From contig CBDCAS010000021.1 of NCBI GenBank assembly GCA_965214015.1, positions 62,001 through 126,000 of the forward strand: a stretch of 64,000 nucleotides of DNA. The letters run 5' to 3'. The notes under the pieces were generated by a model. That model did not search any database and was not told where the DNA came from. It saw only the letters and a list, made by a program, of their open reading frames with translations. The stretch comes from CBDCAS01 sp965214015 (GTDB lineage: Bacteria; Pseudomonadota; Gammaproteobacteria; Coxiellales; Coxiellaceae). The translations under genes were made by a program, and so were the position numbers. Below, piece after piece: positions 1 through 8,547 of the stretch (position 1 is the first letter of the stretch; every line of letters starts with the position of its first letter).

Positions 1-1
1 A

Positions 2-1492
2 GCTTTAAAAAAAGCAGAAAAAGTTTTAGATACAGATCATTATGGCTTGAAAGAAGTAAAAGAACGTATTCTTGAATATCTGGCCGTGCAACAACGGGTT
101 CAAAAACTTAAAGGTCCTATACTTTGTTTAGTAGGGCCACCTGGTGTCGGTAAAACATCCTTAGGTCAATCAATTGCTAATGCTACAGGTCGTCAATTTA
201 CACGTGTTTCCTTAGGAGGGGTGCGTGATGAAGCTGAGATTCGCGGTCATCGCCGTACCTATATTGGTGCAATGCCTGGTAAAATTATTCAACGCATGAT
301 AAAAACAAAAGTGCGTAATCCGCTGTTTATGTTAGATGAAGTCGATAAAATGGCGATGGATTTTCGTGGCGATCCCGCCTCTGCTTTGTTAGAAGTTTTA
401 GATCCAGAGCAGAATCACTCATTTAACGATCACTATCTTGAAGTAGATTATGATCTATCAGATGTTATGTTTATTGCTACAGCAAATTCTATGAATATTC
501 CACCTGCATTGCTAGATCGTATGGAAGTGATTCGTTTGGCTGGTTACACTGAATATGAAAAATTAAATATCGCCAAACGCTACTTGCTACCACGTCAGAT
601 AGAATCAACTGGTTTGAAAAATAGCGAAATTAAAATAGCAGATGGTACGATACGTGACATTATTCGTAGCTATACGCGAGAAGCTGGTGTTCGAAATTTA
701 GAACGTGATATCTCTAAGATCTGCCGTAAAGTAGTTCACGAAATACTGGGTGAGAAAAAAAAGAAAATACATCATATCACCCGCCGTAATTTAGAGAGAT
801 ATCTAGGAATTAAAAAATTTCGTTTTGGTCTTGCCGAAGAAAAAGATCGAGTGGGTCAGGTAACTGGTTTAGCATGGACTGAGGTAGGTGGTGAGTTACT
901 GACTATTGAAGCACAAGTCATGTCTGGTAAAGGCAAGTTATTGCATACAGGAAATTTAGGTGATGTAATGCAAGAATCTATTCATGCAGCAATGACAGTG
1001 ATTCGTAGTAGAGCAGTTATGCTAGGAATTGAGGATGAGTTTTTTCAAAAATATGATTTTCATATTCATGTGCCTGAAGGTGCTACTCCCAAAGATGGTC
1101 CATCAGCAGGTATTGGCATGTGTACTGCTATAGTTTCTGCAATTACACAAATTCCAGTACATGCCGATGTTGCTATGACCGGTGAGATTGCTTTGCATGG
1201 GGGAGTTTTACCAATCGGTGGTCTAAAAGAAAAGTTATTAGCTGCATTGCGAGGCGGTATTAAAAAAGTTCTTATTCCTGAAGAAAATAAGCGCGAATTA
1301 AGAGAAATTCCAAAAGAAGTCACACAGGGATTAGAAATTATACCTGTCAAATGGATTGATCAAGTCTTAGAGATTGCATTAATTTCAATACCTCATGTTT
1401 TAGATAAAAATAAATCAGAGCTTGTGATGGCTGTCGATTCCTCAAAGAAAAAACGAGATAAAGAAGAAAAAAACCATATAAGTACTCATTAA
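2..1492 (+). CDS. lon: Lon ATP-dependent protease, C-terminal part (cut by window start)
   Basis: Lon is a cytoplasmic AAA+ serine protease that degrades misfolded and short-lived regulatory proteins. The reading frame is open from base 2, so the N-terminal substrate-binding domain lies outside the window. About 496 of the roughly 780 residues usual for the family are present. Visible motifs in order are the family sequence DHYGLKEVKERILEYLAV, Walker A GPPGVGKTS, Walker B FMLDEVDKM, and the protease domain with catalytic Ser in PKDGPSAGIGM (codon 1103-1105) and catalytic Lys in GGLKEK. The C-terminal tail is lysine-rich (SSKKKRDKEEK). pmbA begins four bases after the stop, so the two are probably cotranscribed. 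A TTG at 47 is an internal codon, not the start. Confidence 0.97.
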   Translation, partial: ALKKAEKVLDTDHYGLKEVKERILEYLAVQQRVQKLKGPILCLVGPPGVGKTSLGQSIANATGRQFTRVSLGGVRDEAEIRGHRRTYIGAMPGKIIQRMIKTKVRNPLFMLDEVDKMAMDFRGDPASALLEVLDPEQNHSFNDHYLEVDYDLSDVMFIATANSMNIPPALLDRMEVIRLAGYTEYEKLNIAKRYLLPRQIESTGLKNSEIKIADGTIRDIIRSYTREAGVRNLERDISKICRKVVHEILGEKKKKIHHITRRNLERYLGIKKFRFGLAEEKDRVGQVTGLAWTEVGGELLTIEAQVMSGKGKLLHTGNLGDVMQESIHAAMTVIRSRAVMLGIEDEFFQKYDFHIHVPEGATPKDGPSAGIGMCTAIVSAITQIPVHADVAMTGEIALHGGVLPIGGLKEKLLAALRGGIKKVLIPEENKRELREIPKEVTQGLEIIPVKWIDQVLEIALISIPHVLDKNKSELVMAVDSSKKKRDKEEKNHISTH

Positions 1493-1496
1493 CGCT

Positions 1497-2828
1497 ATGC
1501 CTTATTCTTCTTTAGAAGCACGTTTTCAACGAATAGCCAAGTTCGCTTTACAAAAAGCAACTAATCAAGGTGCAGAAGCTTCTGAGGTCTTTGTATCACA
1601 AGAGAAAGGTTATTCTGTTAGCGTTAATTTGGGTGAAATTGAAACGCTGGAACATCGTGAAGAACATTCATTGATTGTTACAGTTTATAAAGGACAACGT
1701 AATGGATCAGCAAGTACCACAGATTTATCAGAGGATGCTATTTCTAAAGCGATTGAAAAAGCTTACACTTTTGCACTAAATGCTAGTAAAGATCCTGAAT
1801 CGGGCTTAGCTGATCCTAAGCATTTAGCGGAAGATTATCCAGATCTCTCTTTATTTAATCATTGGAAATTATCGCTATCTGAAGCTGTTGAAATTGCTGC
1901 ACATTGTGAGTCAGTAGGTCGTGCACAAGATCAACGTATTGTAGAGTCAGAAGATGTTAGTGTAAATACCTATGATCGTTTTCAAACCTATGCTAATAGT
2001 CATGACTTTATCGGATCTTACCCCTCTAGCTATCATAGTATCGGCTGTGGTTTTATTGCAAAAGAAAATAATATGATGGAACGTGATTATGAGTATACCT
2101 CTGCAAGAGACCCGAATGATTTAGAAAATGTAGATAGTATAGCACAACGTGCTGCCGAAAGAACTGTATCACGACTAAGTGCACGAAAAATTAAGACTCA
2201 ATATTGTCCTGTTATTTTCCATGCTCCTGTGGCCAAAAGTTTACTCAGTTCTTTTATTCAAGCTATTAGTGGTAATAGCGTATACCGTCAAGCTTCTTTT
2301 CTTTTAAATCATTTAGGTCAATCTGTTTTTCCAGAGTTTATTTGCTTATATCAACGGCCTCATCTGTTAAAGGGGATGGGATCTGCACCCTTTGATAATG
2401 AAGGAGTAAAGACTAAAGATTGCAATTACGTAACCAATGGCATCCTAACTAGTTATGTATTAGATAGCTATTCTGCTCGTAAATTAGGTTTAGAAACAAC
2501 AGGTAATGCAGGTGGCACCTATAATTTGTTTATTAATCACAACGAATTAGATCTCAAATCGCTATTTCAAACAATGAATACGGGTTTTTTTGTCACAGAA
2601 CTTATTGGACAAGGCATCAATATTTTAACAGGTGATTATTCTCGAGGTGCTTCTGGTTTTTGGATTGAAAATGGCATTATTCAACATGCTGTTCATGAAG
2701 TGACTATCGCAGGAAATTTAAAAAATATGTTTCAAAATATAGTAGCTATTAGTAATGATGTTGATCACCGAGGATATATTCATACAGGTTCTATTTGGAT
2801 TAATAAAATGATGGTTTCAGGGAAATAA
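1497..2828 (+). CDS. pmbA: PmbA/TldE, subunit of the TldD-TldE metalloprotease
   Basis: The 443-residue protein matches PmbA (TldE) in length and in its C-terminal core, including the glycine-rich stretch around GNAGGTYNLFI and the ending DYSRGASGFWIENG. In enterobacteria TldE pairs with TldD to form a cytoplasmic metalloprotease that processes peptides such as microcin B17 and degrades CcdA; the metal site is in TldD. The ATG start lies four bases after lon. No tldD is present in the window, so the partner must be elsewhere if the complex forms. The gene converges with ptsO across about 30 bases. Confidence 0.93.
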   Translation: MPYSSLEARFQRIAKFALQKATNQGAEASEVFVSQEKGYSVSVNLGEIETLEHREEHSLIVTVYKGQRNGSASTTDLSEDAISKAIEKAYTFALNASKDPESGLADPKHLAEDYPDLSLFNHWKLSLSEAVEIAAHCESVGRAQDQRIVESEDVSVNTYDRFQTYANSHDFIGSYPSSYHSIGCGFIAKENNMMERDYEYTSARDPNDLENVDSIAQRAAERTVSRLSARKIKTQYCPVIFHAPVAKSLLSSFIQAISGNSVYRQASFLLNHLGQSVFPEFICLYQRPHLLKGMGSAPFDNEGVKTKDCNYVTNGILTSYVLDSYSARKLGLETTGNAGGTYNLFINHNELDLKSLFQTMNTGFFVTELIGQGINILTGDYSRGASGFWIENGIIQHAVHEVTIAGNLKNMFQNIVAISNDVDHRGYIHTGSIWINKMMVSGK

Positions 2829-2860
2829 CAAATAAAATAAGCTCAATTTAATAGTATCAT

Positions 2861-3130
2861 TTACTCTTCTTCTTCAAAACAATTTTCAATAAGTTCAGTA
2901 ACAGCTTCCATTGCTAATTCTTCATCAGCACCACTGATAATTAATTCAATTTCTGTACCTTGGTGAGCTGCCAAAGCCATTATATTCATAATGCTTTTAG
3001 CATTTACTTTAATATCAGCTTGCTTGATAATAATATCGCTTTCAAAACGACCTGCAATATTAACTAGTTTCATAGAAGCTCTCGTATGTAAACCTAACTT
3101 ATTTTGAATGATAATTATTTTTTTTAGCAT
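2861..3130 (-). CDS. ptsO: HPr-like phosphocarrier of the nitrogen PTS (NPr)
   Basis: An 89-residue HPr-family protein. The phosphorylatable histidine is in GLHTRAS near residue 15, and the regulatory serine region is KSIMNIMALAA near residue 46, as in HPr and NPr. It would carry phosphate between an EI protein and PtsN (EIIA-Ntr) in the cytoplasm. It is the last gene of a leftward block ptsN-hprK-ptsO, the order expected for the regulatory nitrogen PTS. No sugar permease is seen nearby, so a regulatory rather than transport role is inferred. The acidic tail (ENCFEEEE) is unremarkable. Confidence 0.92.
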   Translation of the reverse strand: MLKKIIIIQNKLGLHTRASMKLVNIAGRFESDIIIKQADIKVNAKSIMNIMALAAHQGTEIELIISGADEELAMEAVTELIENCFEEEE

Positions 3131-3159
3131 TGCCTTATCTCACATTTTATACTCTTACA

Positions 3160-3519
3160 TCAGTTCACTCTATAAAGAGTACTCTGATTGTCTAAATCAA
3201 GAATAAAGTGAATATTCACTTCTTCAGAAACTGCTTGCTTACCAAAAATGTCTATAACATGAATGAAACCTATACCACGTACATAAAGTAGTTTTTTTAT
3301 TCTAATAGGACAAGTAGCCACTAGTTTACCATTTTTTTTAGTTAATATCGTTAAATCATCACTTACTAATTGATGACCATACTGTAACAGAGCAAGTGCA
3401 ATTAAACTTTTACCTGATCCAGGTTTTCCAATAATTAAAATTCCCTGATCTTTAATAGCAACACAAGTACTATGTAACGATCGAATATTAGCTAATGACA
3501 GCATGATACAACTGATCAT
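3160..3519 (-). CDS. hprK: Minimal HPr kinase/phosphorylase (C-terminal catalytic domain only)
   Basis: The 119-residue protein holds the catalytic core of HPr kinase/phosphorylase: P-loop GKPGSGKS, then SDDLTIL, and a version of the RGLGI signature as RGIGFIHV. It would phosphorylate or dephosphorylate the conserved serine of the HPr encoded next door. The roughly 130-residue N-terminal domain of the Firmicutes enzyme is missing, as in the short alphaproteobacterial forms. The gene overlaps ptsN by 32 bases. ATG at 3519 or 3504 could start it; the second gives MLSLANIRS. Length is at the short end even for mini-HprK, and activity cannot be judged from sequence. Confidence 0.8.
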   Translation of the reverse strand: MISCIMLSLANIRSLHSTCVAIKDQGILIIGKPGSGKSLIALALLQYGHQLVSDDLTILTKKNGKLVATCPIRIKKLLYVRGIGFIHVIDIFGKQAVSEEVNIHFILDLDNQSTLYRVN

Positions 3520-3943
3520 TGATAGTAGCAGAACGTAGCTTTTTACGATATGCTGTTGATTGCAATTTTTCAGATAGTGTAGCTAGTATATTTAGATATA
3601 GTTCATCAGATTTTTTTGGCACTAATAACCCAAAAATTAAGTCCACAGTAACCGTGTGATCTATTGGATCAAATGCAATGGCTTTTTCTAAAGAGATCGG
3701 CACACATATTGGCTGTTTCAAGTTAGGAACTCGTCCATGTGGGATAGCCACACCATGCCCAATTGCAGTAGAGCCCAATCGTTCACGCTGCTGGAGAATT
3801 TCTAAAACTTTCTGATATTTTATATTTAGATCTAAAGTGCAGACTTGATAACTAATTTCCTCTAGCAACTGTTTTTTGCTTATAATTTTAGTACTGCTAC
3901 ATACTATTAGTTCAGGAAAGAGAATATTACTAAGACTGTTCAT
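3488..3943 (-). CDS. ptsN: PtsN, nitrogen regulatory EIIA protein
   Basis: A 151-residue EIIA of the mannitol/fructose type. The phosphorylated histidine is in AIGHGVAIPHGRVPN, the signature of PtsN. EIIA-Ntr receives phosphate from NPr and controls potassium transport and stress functions in other gammaproteobacteria. It stands between lptB upstream and hprK-ptsO downstream. In most gammaproteobacteria rpoN and hpf lie between lptB and ptsN; here only 27 bases separate them and neither gene is present. Confidence 0.94.
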   Translation of the reverse strand: MNSLSNILFPELIVCSSTKIISKKQLLEEISYQVCTLDLNIKYQKVLEILQQRERLGSTAIGHGVAIPHGRVPNLKQPICVPISLEKAIAFDPIDHTVTVDLIFGLLVPKKSDELYLNILATLSEKLQSTAYRKKLRSATINDQLYHAVIS

Positions 3944-3970
3944 TGTATTTTATTAATTTTCAATCCAATT

Positions 3971-4696
3971 TTATAAATTAAATTCTTTACCAAGATAAAC
4001 ATCCCTTACTTTTTTATGCTCCAAGATTGCTTTAGGGGTTCCTTCAGAAATAATCTGACCCTCACTGACAATATAAGCACGTTGGCAAATATCTAAAGTT
4101 TCACGTACATTATGATCCGTGATTAATACTCCAATATTATGGTCACGAAGATGAGTAATAATCCGTTTAATATCAATAATAGAAATAGGGTCAATTCCAG
4201 CAAAAGGCTCATCTAACAAAATAAATTTAGGATCGATAGCTAATGTGCGTGCAATTTCAACACGACGCCTTTCACCGCCTGATAAACTAATTGCAGTAAC
4301 ATCACGCAAGTGCTCAATATGAAACTCTTGTAACAATCGATCAAGCTTCTGCTGTCGTTGCTTTTTATTCAGCTCTTTACGTAATTCTAAAATAGCCAGT
4401 AAATTATCATGAACAGTGAGTTTTTGAAAAATAGATTTTTCTTGAGGTAGATAACCAACCCCCATACGGGCTCGTTCATGCATGGGAAGTTGTGTCACAT
4501 TATAATCTGCAATAAAGACCTTACCACCATCTGGTTTGACTAGACCCACAATCATATAAAAACTTGTTGTTTTTCCAGCTCCATTAGGGCCTAATAAACC
4601 TACTACTTCACCAACCTTAACAGAGAGGGAAACCGATTTAACCACTTCTCGCTGCCTATAGCGTTTCTCTAAATTTTTAGCAATCAGTACAGACAT
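3971..4696 (-). CDS. lptB: LptB, ATPase of the lipopolysaccharide export ABC transporter
   Basis: A 241-residue ABC ATPase with Walker A GPNGAGKTT, the LptB-typical stretch LPQEKSIFQKLTV, signature LSGGERRR, Walker B ILLDEPFAGIDP and H-loop histidine in TDHNVRET. LptB powers LptFG to move lipopolysaccharide from the inner membrane onto the Lpt bridge. Length equals the E. coli protein. lptC lies upstream on the same strand, but lptA, which normally sits between them, is absent. Confidence 0.97.
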   Translation of the reverse strand: MSVLIAKNLEKRYRQREVVKSVSLSVKVGEVVGLLGPNGAGKTTSFYMIVGLVKPDGGKVFIADYNVTQLPMHERARMGVGYLPQEKSIFQKLTVHDNLLAILELRKELNKKQRQQKLDRLLQEFHIEHLRDVTAISLSGGERRRVEIARTLAIDPKFILLDEPFAGIDPISIIDIKRIITHLRDHNIGVLITDHNVRETLDICQRAYIVSEGQIISEGTPKAILEHKKVRDVYLGKEFNL

Positions 4697-4727
4697 ATTC
4701 TATTAAAATGTGATTCAAAAATACTTC

Positions 4728-4733
4728 ATTATA
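4728..4733 (-). promoter_or_regulatory. Possible -10 element upstream of lptB
   Basis: On the minus strand this reads TATAAT, 32 bases upstream of the lptB start, in the 117-base gap where lptA would be expected. No good -35 hexamer is seen at 16-18 bases, so this is a weak candidate. If real, lptB-ptsN-hprK-ptsO would have its own promoter separate from kdsDC-lptC. Confidence 0.3.
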
Positions 4734-4813
4734 CCATAATGATAATAACTCTACTGAATAGAATGAAAGTACTGAATTTTTAGTCAAATTTTTGAAATTC
4801 TTACAGATCATAT

Positions 4814-5389
4814 TCATTGAGACTCAAGTTTAGGCTTTGGTGTATAAACACCTCTAGATTGTTTCAGTAAAGTAATGACTCCTTTTTTCAGATCTGCCTT
4901 TAATCCAGTTCCATTAATGATAAGCTCAGGTTGTTTCATTATCACTTTTTTATTAGTTTTAGCAAAAGAGCGATCAGGGTAATAAATAAGATTTTGAGTA
5001 TAAATGCTTGTTTCTGGATGAGTGGGCTGCGATGGTTGATATAATTTAACCTCCTTATAAAAAAATATTTTTTTATTATCCTTTTGGCTCTTCCCATAAT
5101 TTGAAGTAATATACCAAGGGATGCCTTTATCAGTATAAATAAGAATTTTAGGATGGGTAAAGATCGAGGTATCATAACGTATATAGTGCTTCATTTGTTG
5201 TGCTGTAAGCTGCGAATGAATGCCTCCTGTTTTATTAAAATTAACATAGGTAAGCTTTGTCATAAACGCATTTATTCCGCTTGGTAGTTCAGTACCTTGA
5301 ATATTATATTTTTTCATAAATATTAAAAAGACACTCAAGCCCACACTCAGCAGTAAGATAAAATTAAGCCATATTGTTTTTTGATTCAT
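4814..5389 (-). CDS. lptC: LptC, periplasmic lipopolysaccharide export protein
   Basis: A protein of about 191 residues with one N-terminal membrane anchor (IWLNFILLLSVGLSVFLIF) and a beta-rich periplasmic body, matching LptC in position and architecture. LptC receives lipopolysaccharide from LptB2FG and passes it to LptA. The start is set at the ATG at 5389 (MNQKTIW), because the frame upstream runs through kdsC and does not look like LptC. It begins four bases after the kdsC stop. Sequence conservation in LptC is low, so the call rests on topology, size and neighbours. Confidence 0.87.
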   Translation of the reverse strand: MNQKTIWLNFILLLSVGLSVFLIFMKKYNIQGTELPSGINAFMTKLTYVNFNKTGGIHSQLTAQQMKHYIRYDTSIFTHPKILIYTDKGIPWYITSNYGKSQKDNKKIFFYKEVKLYQPSQPTHPETSIYTQNLIYYPDRSFAKTNKKVIMKQPELIINGTGLKADLKKGVITLLKQSRGVYTPKPKLESQ

Positions 5390-5393
5390 AATA

Positions 5394-5861
5394 TTACTTT
5401 GATTGTTGGGAAAAAATCCACTCACATGCTTCACGAACTGCACCTTTCCCACCTGATCGACTAGTACAATAGTGAGCAATAGCTTTGACTTCAGGAATAG
5501 CATTACTAACTGCAATAGCAACACCACTATGTTCCATCATAGGAATATCTGGAAGGTCATCACCTATACTTGCTACATTTTGTGGGTTTATCTTAAGCTT
5601 TGTTAACAAAGTATTAAAAATTTCTAATTTATCAGAAATACTTTGGTAAATATGCTGTATATTCAACTCTTTCATTCGTTGAGTTGTGCTAGGGCTATTG
5701 CGTCCAGAAATAACGGCAATTTTGATTCCTATATCGCATAGACGCTTTAGTCCAAGGCCATCTTGGGTATGAAAGCGTTTATATTCTATCCCCTGATTGT
5801 CATACCAAATTGTACCATCAGTTAATACTCCATCTACATCAAGAATAAAAAGCTCTATCAT
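5394..5861 (-). CDS. kdsC: KdsC, 3-deoxy-D-manno-octulosonate 8-phosphate phosphatase
   Basis: A HAD-family phosphatase that makes free Kdo for lipopolysaccharide core synthesis. The nucleophile motif is LDVDGVLTDGT, motif II is AVISGRNS, and the distal acidic motif is IGDDLPDIPMM. The start is placed at the ATG at 5861 (MIELFILDVDG), one base after the kdsD stop; a longer frame exists but runs into kdsD. At 155 residues it lacks the N-terminal extension of the 188-residue E. coli enzyme, which is normal for compact members. Confidence 0.94.
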   Translation of the reverse strand: MIELFILDVDGVLTDGTIWYDNQGIEYKRFHTQDGLGLKRLCDIGIKIAVISGRNSPSTTQRMKELNIQHIYQSISDKLEIFNTLLTKLKINPQNVASIGDDLPDIPMMEHSGVAIAVSNAIPEVKAIAHYCTSRSGGKGAVREACEWIFSQQSK

Positions 5862-5862
5862 G

Positions 5863-6852
5863 CTAGATAACACCTGCTCGTAGCACATCATGCATATGAA
5901 CCACACCAATAGGATGTTGATCTGAGTCAATGATTACTAATGAGGTAACTTTATTGCTTTGCATAATGCTAAGTGCTTCAGAAACAAGAAGTGTGGGTTC
6001 AATAGTAATACAATCATGAGTCATGACTTGATCAATAAGTGTTTTATATATGTTATGGCCGTCATCTAAGGTACGGCGCAAATCGCCATCAGTAAAAATT
6101 CCCACAAGCAGGTCTCTATCATCAACAACTGCTGTCATCCCCAAGCTTTTTTTAGTAATTTCTATAAGCGCTTCATCTAAAACACAATGCTTATGGACTA
6201 TTGGCACTGCCTCACCTGTGTGCATAATGTCTTTAGAACGTAATAATAATCGTCGACCTAACGATCCTCCTGGATGAAATTGCGCAAAATCTTCTGAGGT
6301 AAATCCACGTGCCTCTACTAATGCAATCGCCAAGGCATCACCTATTACAAGAGTGGCTGTAGTGCTTGAAGTAGGTGCAAGGTTAAGAGAACATGCTTCT
6401 TTTTTAACCCCAATATCTAGATGAATATCAGCAGCTTGTGCAAGAGTTGATTGAGAATTACCAGTCATAGCGACTAAAACAACACCAAAACGCTTAATTA
6501 GAGGGACTATATTGAGTAATTCTGGTGTTTCCCCTGAATTAGAGATACTCAGTACCATATCATTGGCAGTGATCATCCCCATATCACCATGATTGGCTTC
6601 CCCAGGATGAACAAAAAAGGAAGGGGTACCTGTACTTGACAAAGTGGCTGCAATTTTGCGACCGATATGGCCTGATTTTCCCATGCCCAGCACGATAATA
6701 CGACCCGTACAATTAAGCATTAATTCACAAGCCTTTGAAAAATATTCATTAATTCTAGAAACGAGGGCTTCTATAGCCTTAATTTCACTGCGAATGACTT
6801 CTTTGCCTATTTCACAAAATGAATAATCAGTTTTTATTTTTGTCATTCGCAT
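5863..6852 (-). CDS. kdsD: KdsD, D-arabinose 5-phosphate isomerase
   Basis: The 329-residue protein has an N-terminal SIS sugar isomerase domain (VLGMGKSGHIGRKIAATLSSTG, with SNSGETPE further on) and two C-terminal CBS domains (MHTGEAVPIV and MTHDCITIEP). It converts ribulose 5-phosphate to arabinose 5-phosphate, the first step toward Kdo. It leads the kdsD-kdsC-lptC operon and is divergent from mlaF. ATG codons at 6852 and 6846 are both possible starts. Confidence 0.95.
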   Translation of the reverse strand: MRMTKIKTDYSFCEIGKEVIRSEIKAIEALVSRINEYFSKACELMLNCTGRIIVLGMGKSGHIGRKIAATLSSTGTPSFFVHPGEANHGDMGMITANDMVLSISNSGETPELLNIVPLIKRFGVVLVAMTGNSQSTLAQAADIHLDIGVKKEACSLNLAPTSSTTATLVIGDALAIALVEARGFTSEDFAQFHPGGSLGRRLLLRSKDIMHTGEAVPIVHKHCVLDEALIEITKKSLGMTAVVDDRDLLVGIFTDGDLRRTLDDGHNIYKTLIDQVMTHDCITIEPTLLVSEALSIMQSNKVTSLVIIDSDQHPIGVVHMHDVLRAGVI

Positions 6853-6961
6853 CGCTTATTTTCATTGAATTGATAATTTTCTGCTGCCCAAGCTCTAATT
6901 TAATTAGGCAGTCTGACTGACTTTCGGTATTATAAACGATAAGCTGGTATGAAAAAATGGG

Positions 6962-7768
6962 TTGATTGTGCAAAAAAACAATCCAATCATTACTATTCAA
7001 AATTTACACTTCTTTCGTGGTGAGATCCCTATATTTCGTGGTTTAAATCTAAATGTCTATCGGCATCAGATAACAGCAATTATGGGCCCAAGTGGGACGG
7101 GTAAAACGACTTTATTAAATTTGATTGGGGCTCAACTTAAGCCTAAAACTGGAAGCATCATAGTAGATAATGAAGAGGTAACTCAGTTATCAGGTCAAGA
7201 AGTGTATCGTATGCGCCGTAAGATGGGTATGTTGTTTCAAGGAGGTGCTTTATTTACTGATTTGAATGTATACGAGAATGTAGCCTTTGGCTTACGTGAA
7301 CAAACAACATTACCAGAAGATATGATTCATGATCTTGTATTGATGATGTTGCAGGCAGTAGGGTTACGAGGGGCTGCTAATTTACGCATTGATCAATTGT
7401 CAGGAGGAATGGCACGACGAGTGGCCTTAGCACGTTCTGTCATACTAGGCCCTGACATCATGATGTATGATGAGCCTTTTACAGGACAAGATCCCATAGC
7501 AAGAGGAGTATTATTATCTTTGATAAAACAAATAAATGATGCCCTAGATTTAACGACTATTATTGTGTCACATGATGTCCAAGAAACCGCACGTATCGCT
7601 GATTATATTTATATTGTCTATGAGGGAGGCGTGGTGGGAGCAGGGGCCCCTGATGCCTTATTAAAAGATCATTCACCCTTAGTACAACAATTTGTTAAAG
7701 GCTGCCCTGATGGGCCTATTGATTTTCATTATCTGGCCAAAGAGATTGATAAGGAATTACTCTCATGA
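6962..7768 (+). CDS. mlaF: MlaF, ATPase of the Mla phospholipid transporter
   Basis: A 268-residue ABC ATPase with Walker A GPSGTGKTT, signature LSGGMARR and Walker B MMYDEPFTGQDP, typical of MlaF, and the same length as the E. coli protein. MlaFEDB moves phospholipids between the inner membrane and periplasmic MlaC to keep the outer membrane asymmetric. The start is uncertain: TTG at 6962 or GTG at 6968, neither with a strong ribosome binding site. The stop overlaps the mlaE ATG by four bases. Confidence 0.95.
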   Translation: MIVQKNNPIITIQNLHFFRGEIPIFRGLNLNVYRHQITAIMGPSGTGKTTLLNLIGAQLKPKTGSIIVDNEEVTQLSGQEVYRMRRKMGMLFQGGALFTDLNVYENVAFGLREQTTLPEDMIHDLVLMMLQAVGLRGAANLRIDQLSGGMARRVALARSVILGPDIMMYDEPFTGQDPIARGVLLSLIKQINDALDLTTIIVSHDVQETARIADYIYIVYEGGVVGAGAPDALLKDHSPLVQQFVKGCPDGPIDFHYLAKEIDKELLS

Positions 7769-8547
7769 GTGCTTTTATTCAATCACTAGGGCGCATAGGT
7801 ATTATTTTTTGCGAAAACGTGGGGCGATCAGGTCTTTTTCTATTTATGATTCTCTGCCGCAAACCAAAATGGCGACAGGCATGGAGTCTATTATCGCTAC
7901 AACTCTATCGTATTGGCGTTTTATCGTTGGTGATTATTTTATTGTCCGCACTGTTTATCGGTATGGTAGTGGCTTTGCAAGGCTACAATACCTTAGAAAA
8001 ATTTGGGGCATCACAAGAGCTAGGACAGCTCATTGCATTAAGTGTGGTGCGTGAATTAGGTCCTGTGGTATCTGCCTTGTTATTTGCAGGCCGAGCAGGC
8101 TCAGCATTAACCGCAGAGATTGGATTAATGCGTGCTACTGAGCAATTAAATAGTATGGAAATGATGGCAGTGGATCCTTTGTGGCGTGTTGTGGCCCCTC
8201 GTTTTTGGGCAGGCTTCATTGCCCTACCAATTCTTACTATTTTATTTAATGTCACAGCAATTTATGGAGGTCATTTAGTGGGTGTAGAGTGGTTGGGCAT
8301 AGATCAAGGCTCATTTTGGGCAAATATGCGCTCTGCCGTTAGCCTTCAGGATGATATTTTAAATGGTGTGATAAAAAGCATTGTGTTTGGTTTTATTGTC
8401 ACCTGGATATCAGTTTATCAAGGTTTTTATTCTGATCCTAATGCAGCAGGTATTAGTCGCGCTACGACAAAAACTGTTGTTTACGGTTCACTATTGATTT
8501 TAGCATTTGATTTCGTATTAACGGCTGTTATGATGGGAGGGTGGTAG
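7765..8547 (+). CDS. mlaE: MlaE, permease of the Mla phospholipid transporter
   Basis: A 260-residue MlaE/YrbE family integral membrane protein. Several hydrophobic segments are visible (for example VIILLSALFIGMVVALQG and the C-terminal SLLILAFDFVLTAVMMGGW), along with the conserved RELGPVVSALLFAGRAGSA region. It forms the membrane dimer that pairs with MlaF. The ATG overlaps the mlaF stop, and the stop overlaps the mlaD start, indicating translational coupling. Confidence 0.96.
   Translation: MSAFIQSLGRIGIIFCENVGRSGLFLFMILCRKPKWRQAWSLLSLQLYRIGVLSLVIILLSALFIGMVVALQGYNTLEKFGASQELGQLIALSVVRELGPVVSALLFAGRAGSALTAEIGLMRATEQLNSMEMMAVDPLWRVVAPRFWAGFIALPILTILFNVTAIYGGHLVGVEWLGIDQGSFWANMRSAVSLQDDILNGVIKSIVFGFIVTWISVYQGFYSDPNAAGISRATTKTVVYGSLLILAFDFVLTAVMMGGW

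Noticed and set aside
4697..4813. A shortened lptA gene between lptC and lptB
   Set aside because: Translation of both strands gives no signal peptide or OstA-like sequence; the gap is noncoding and too short.
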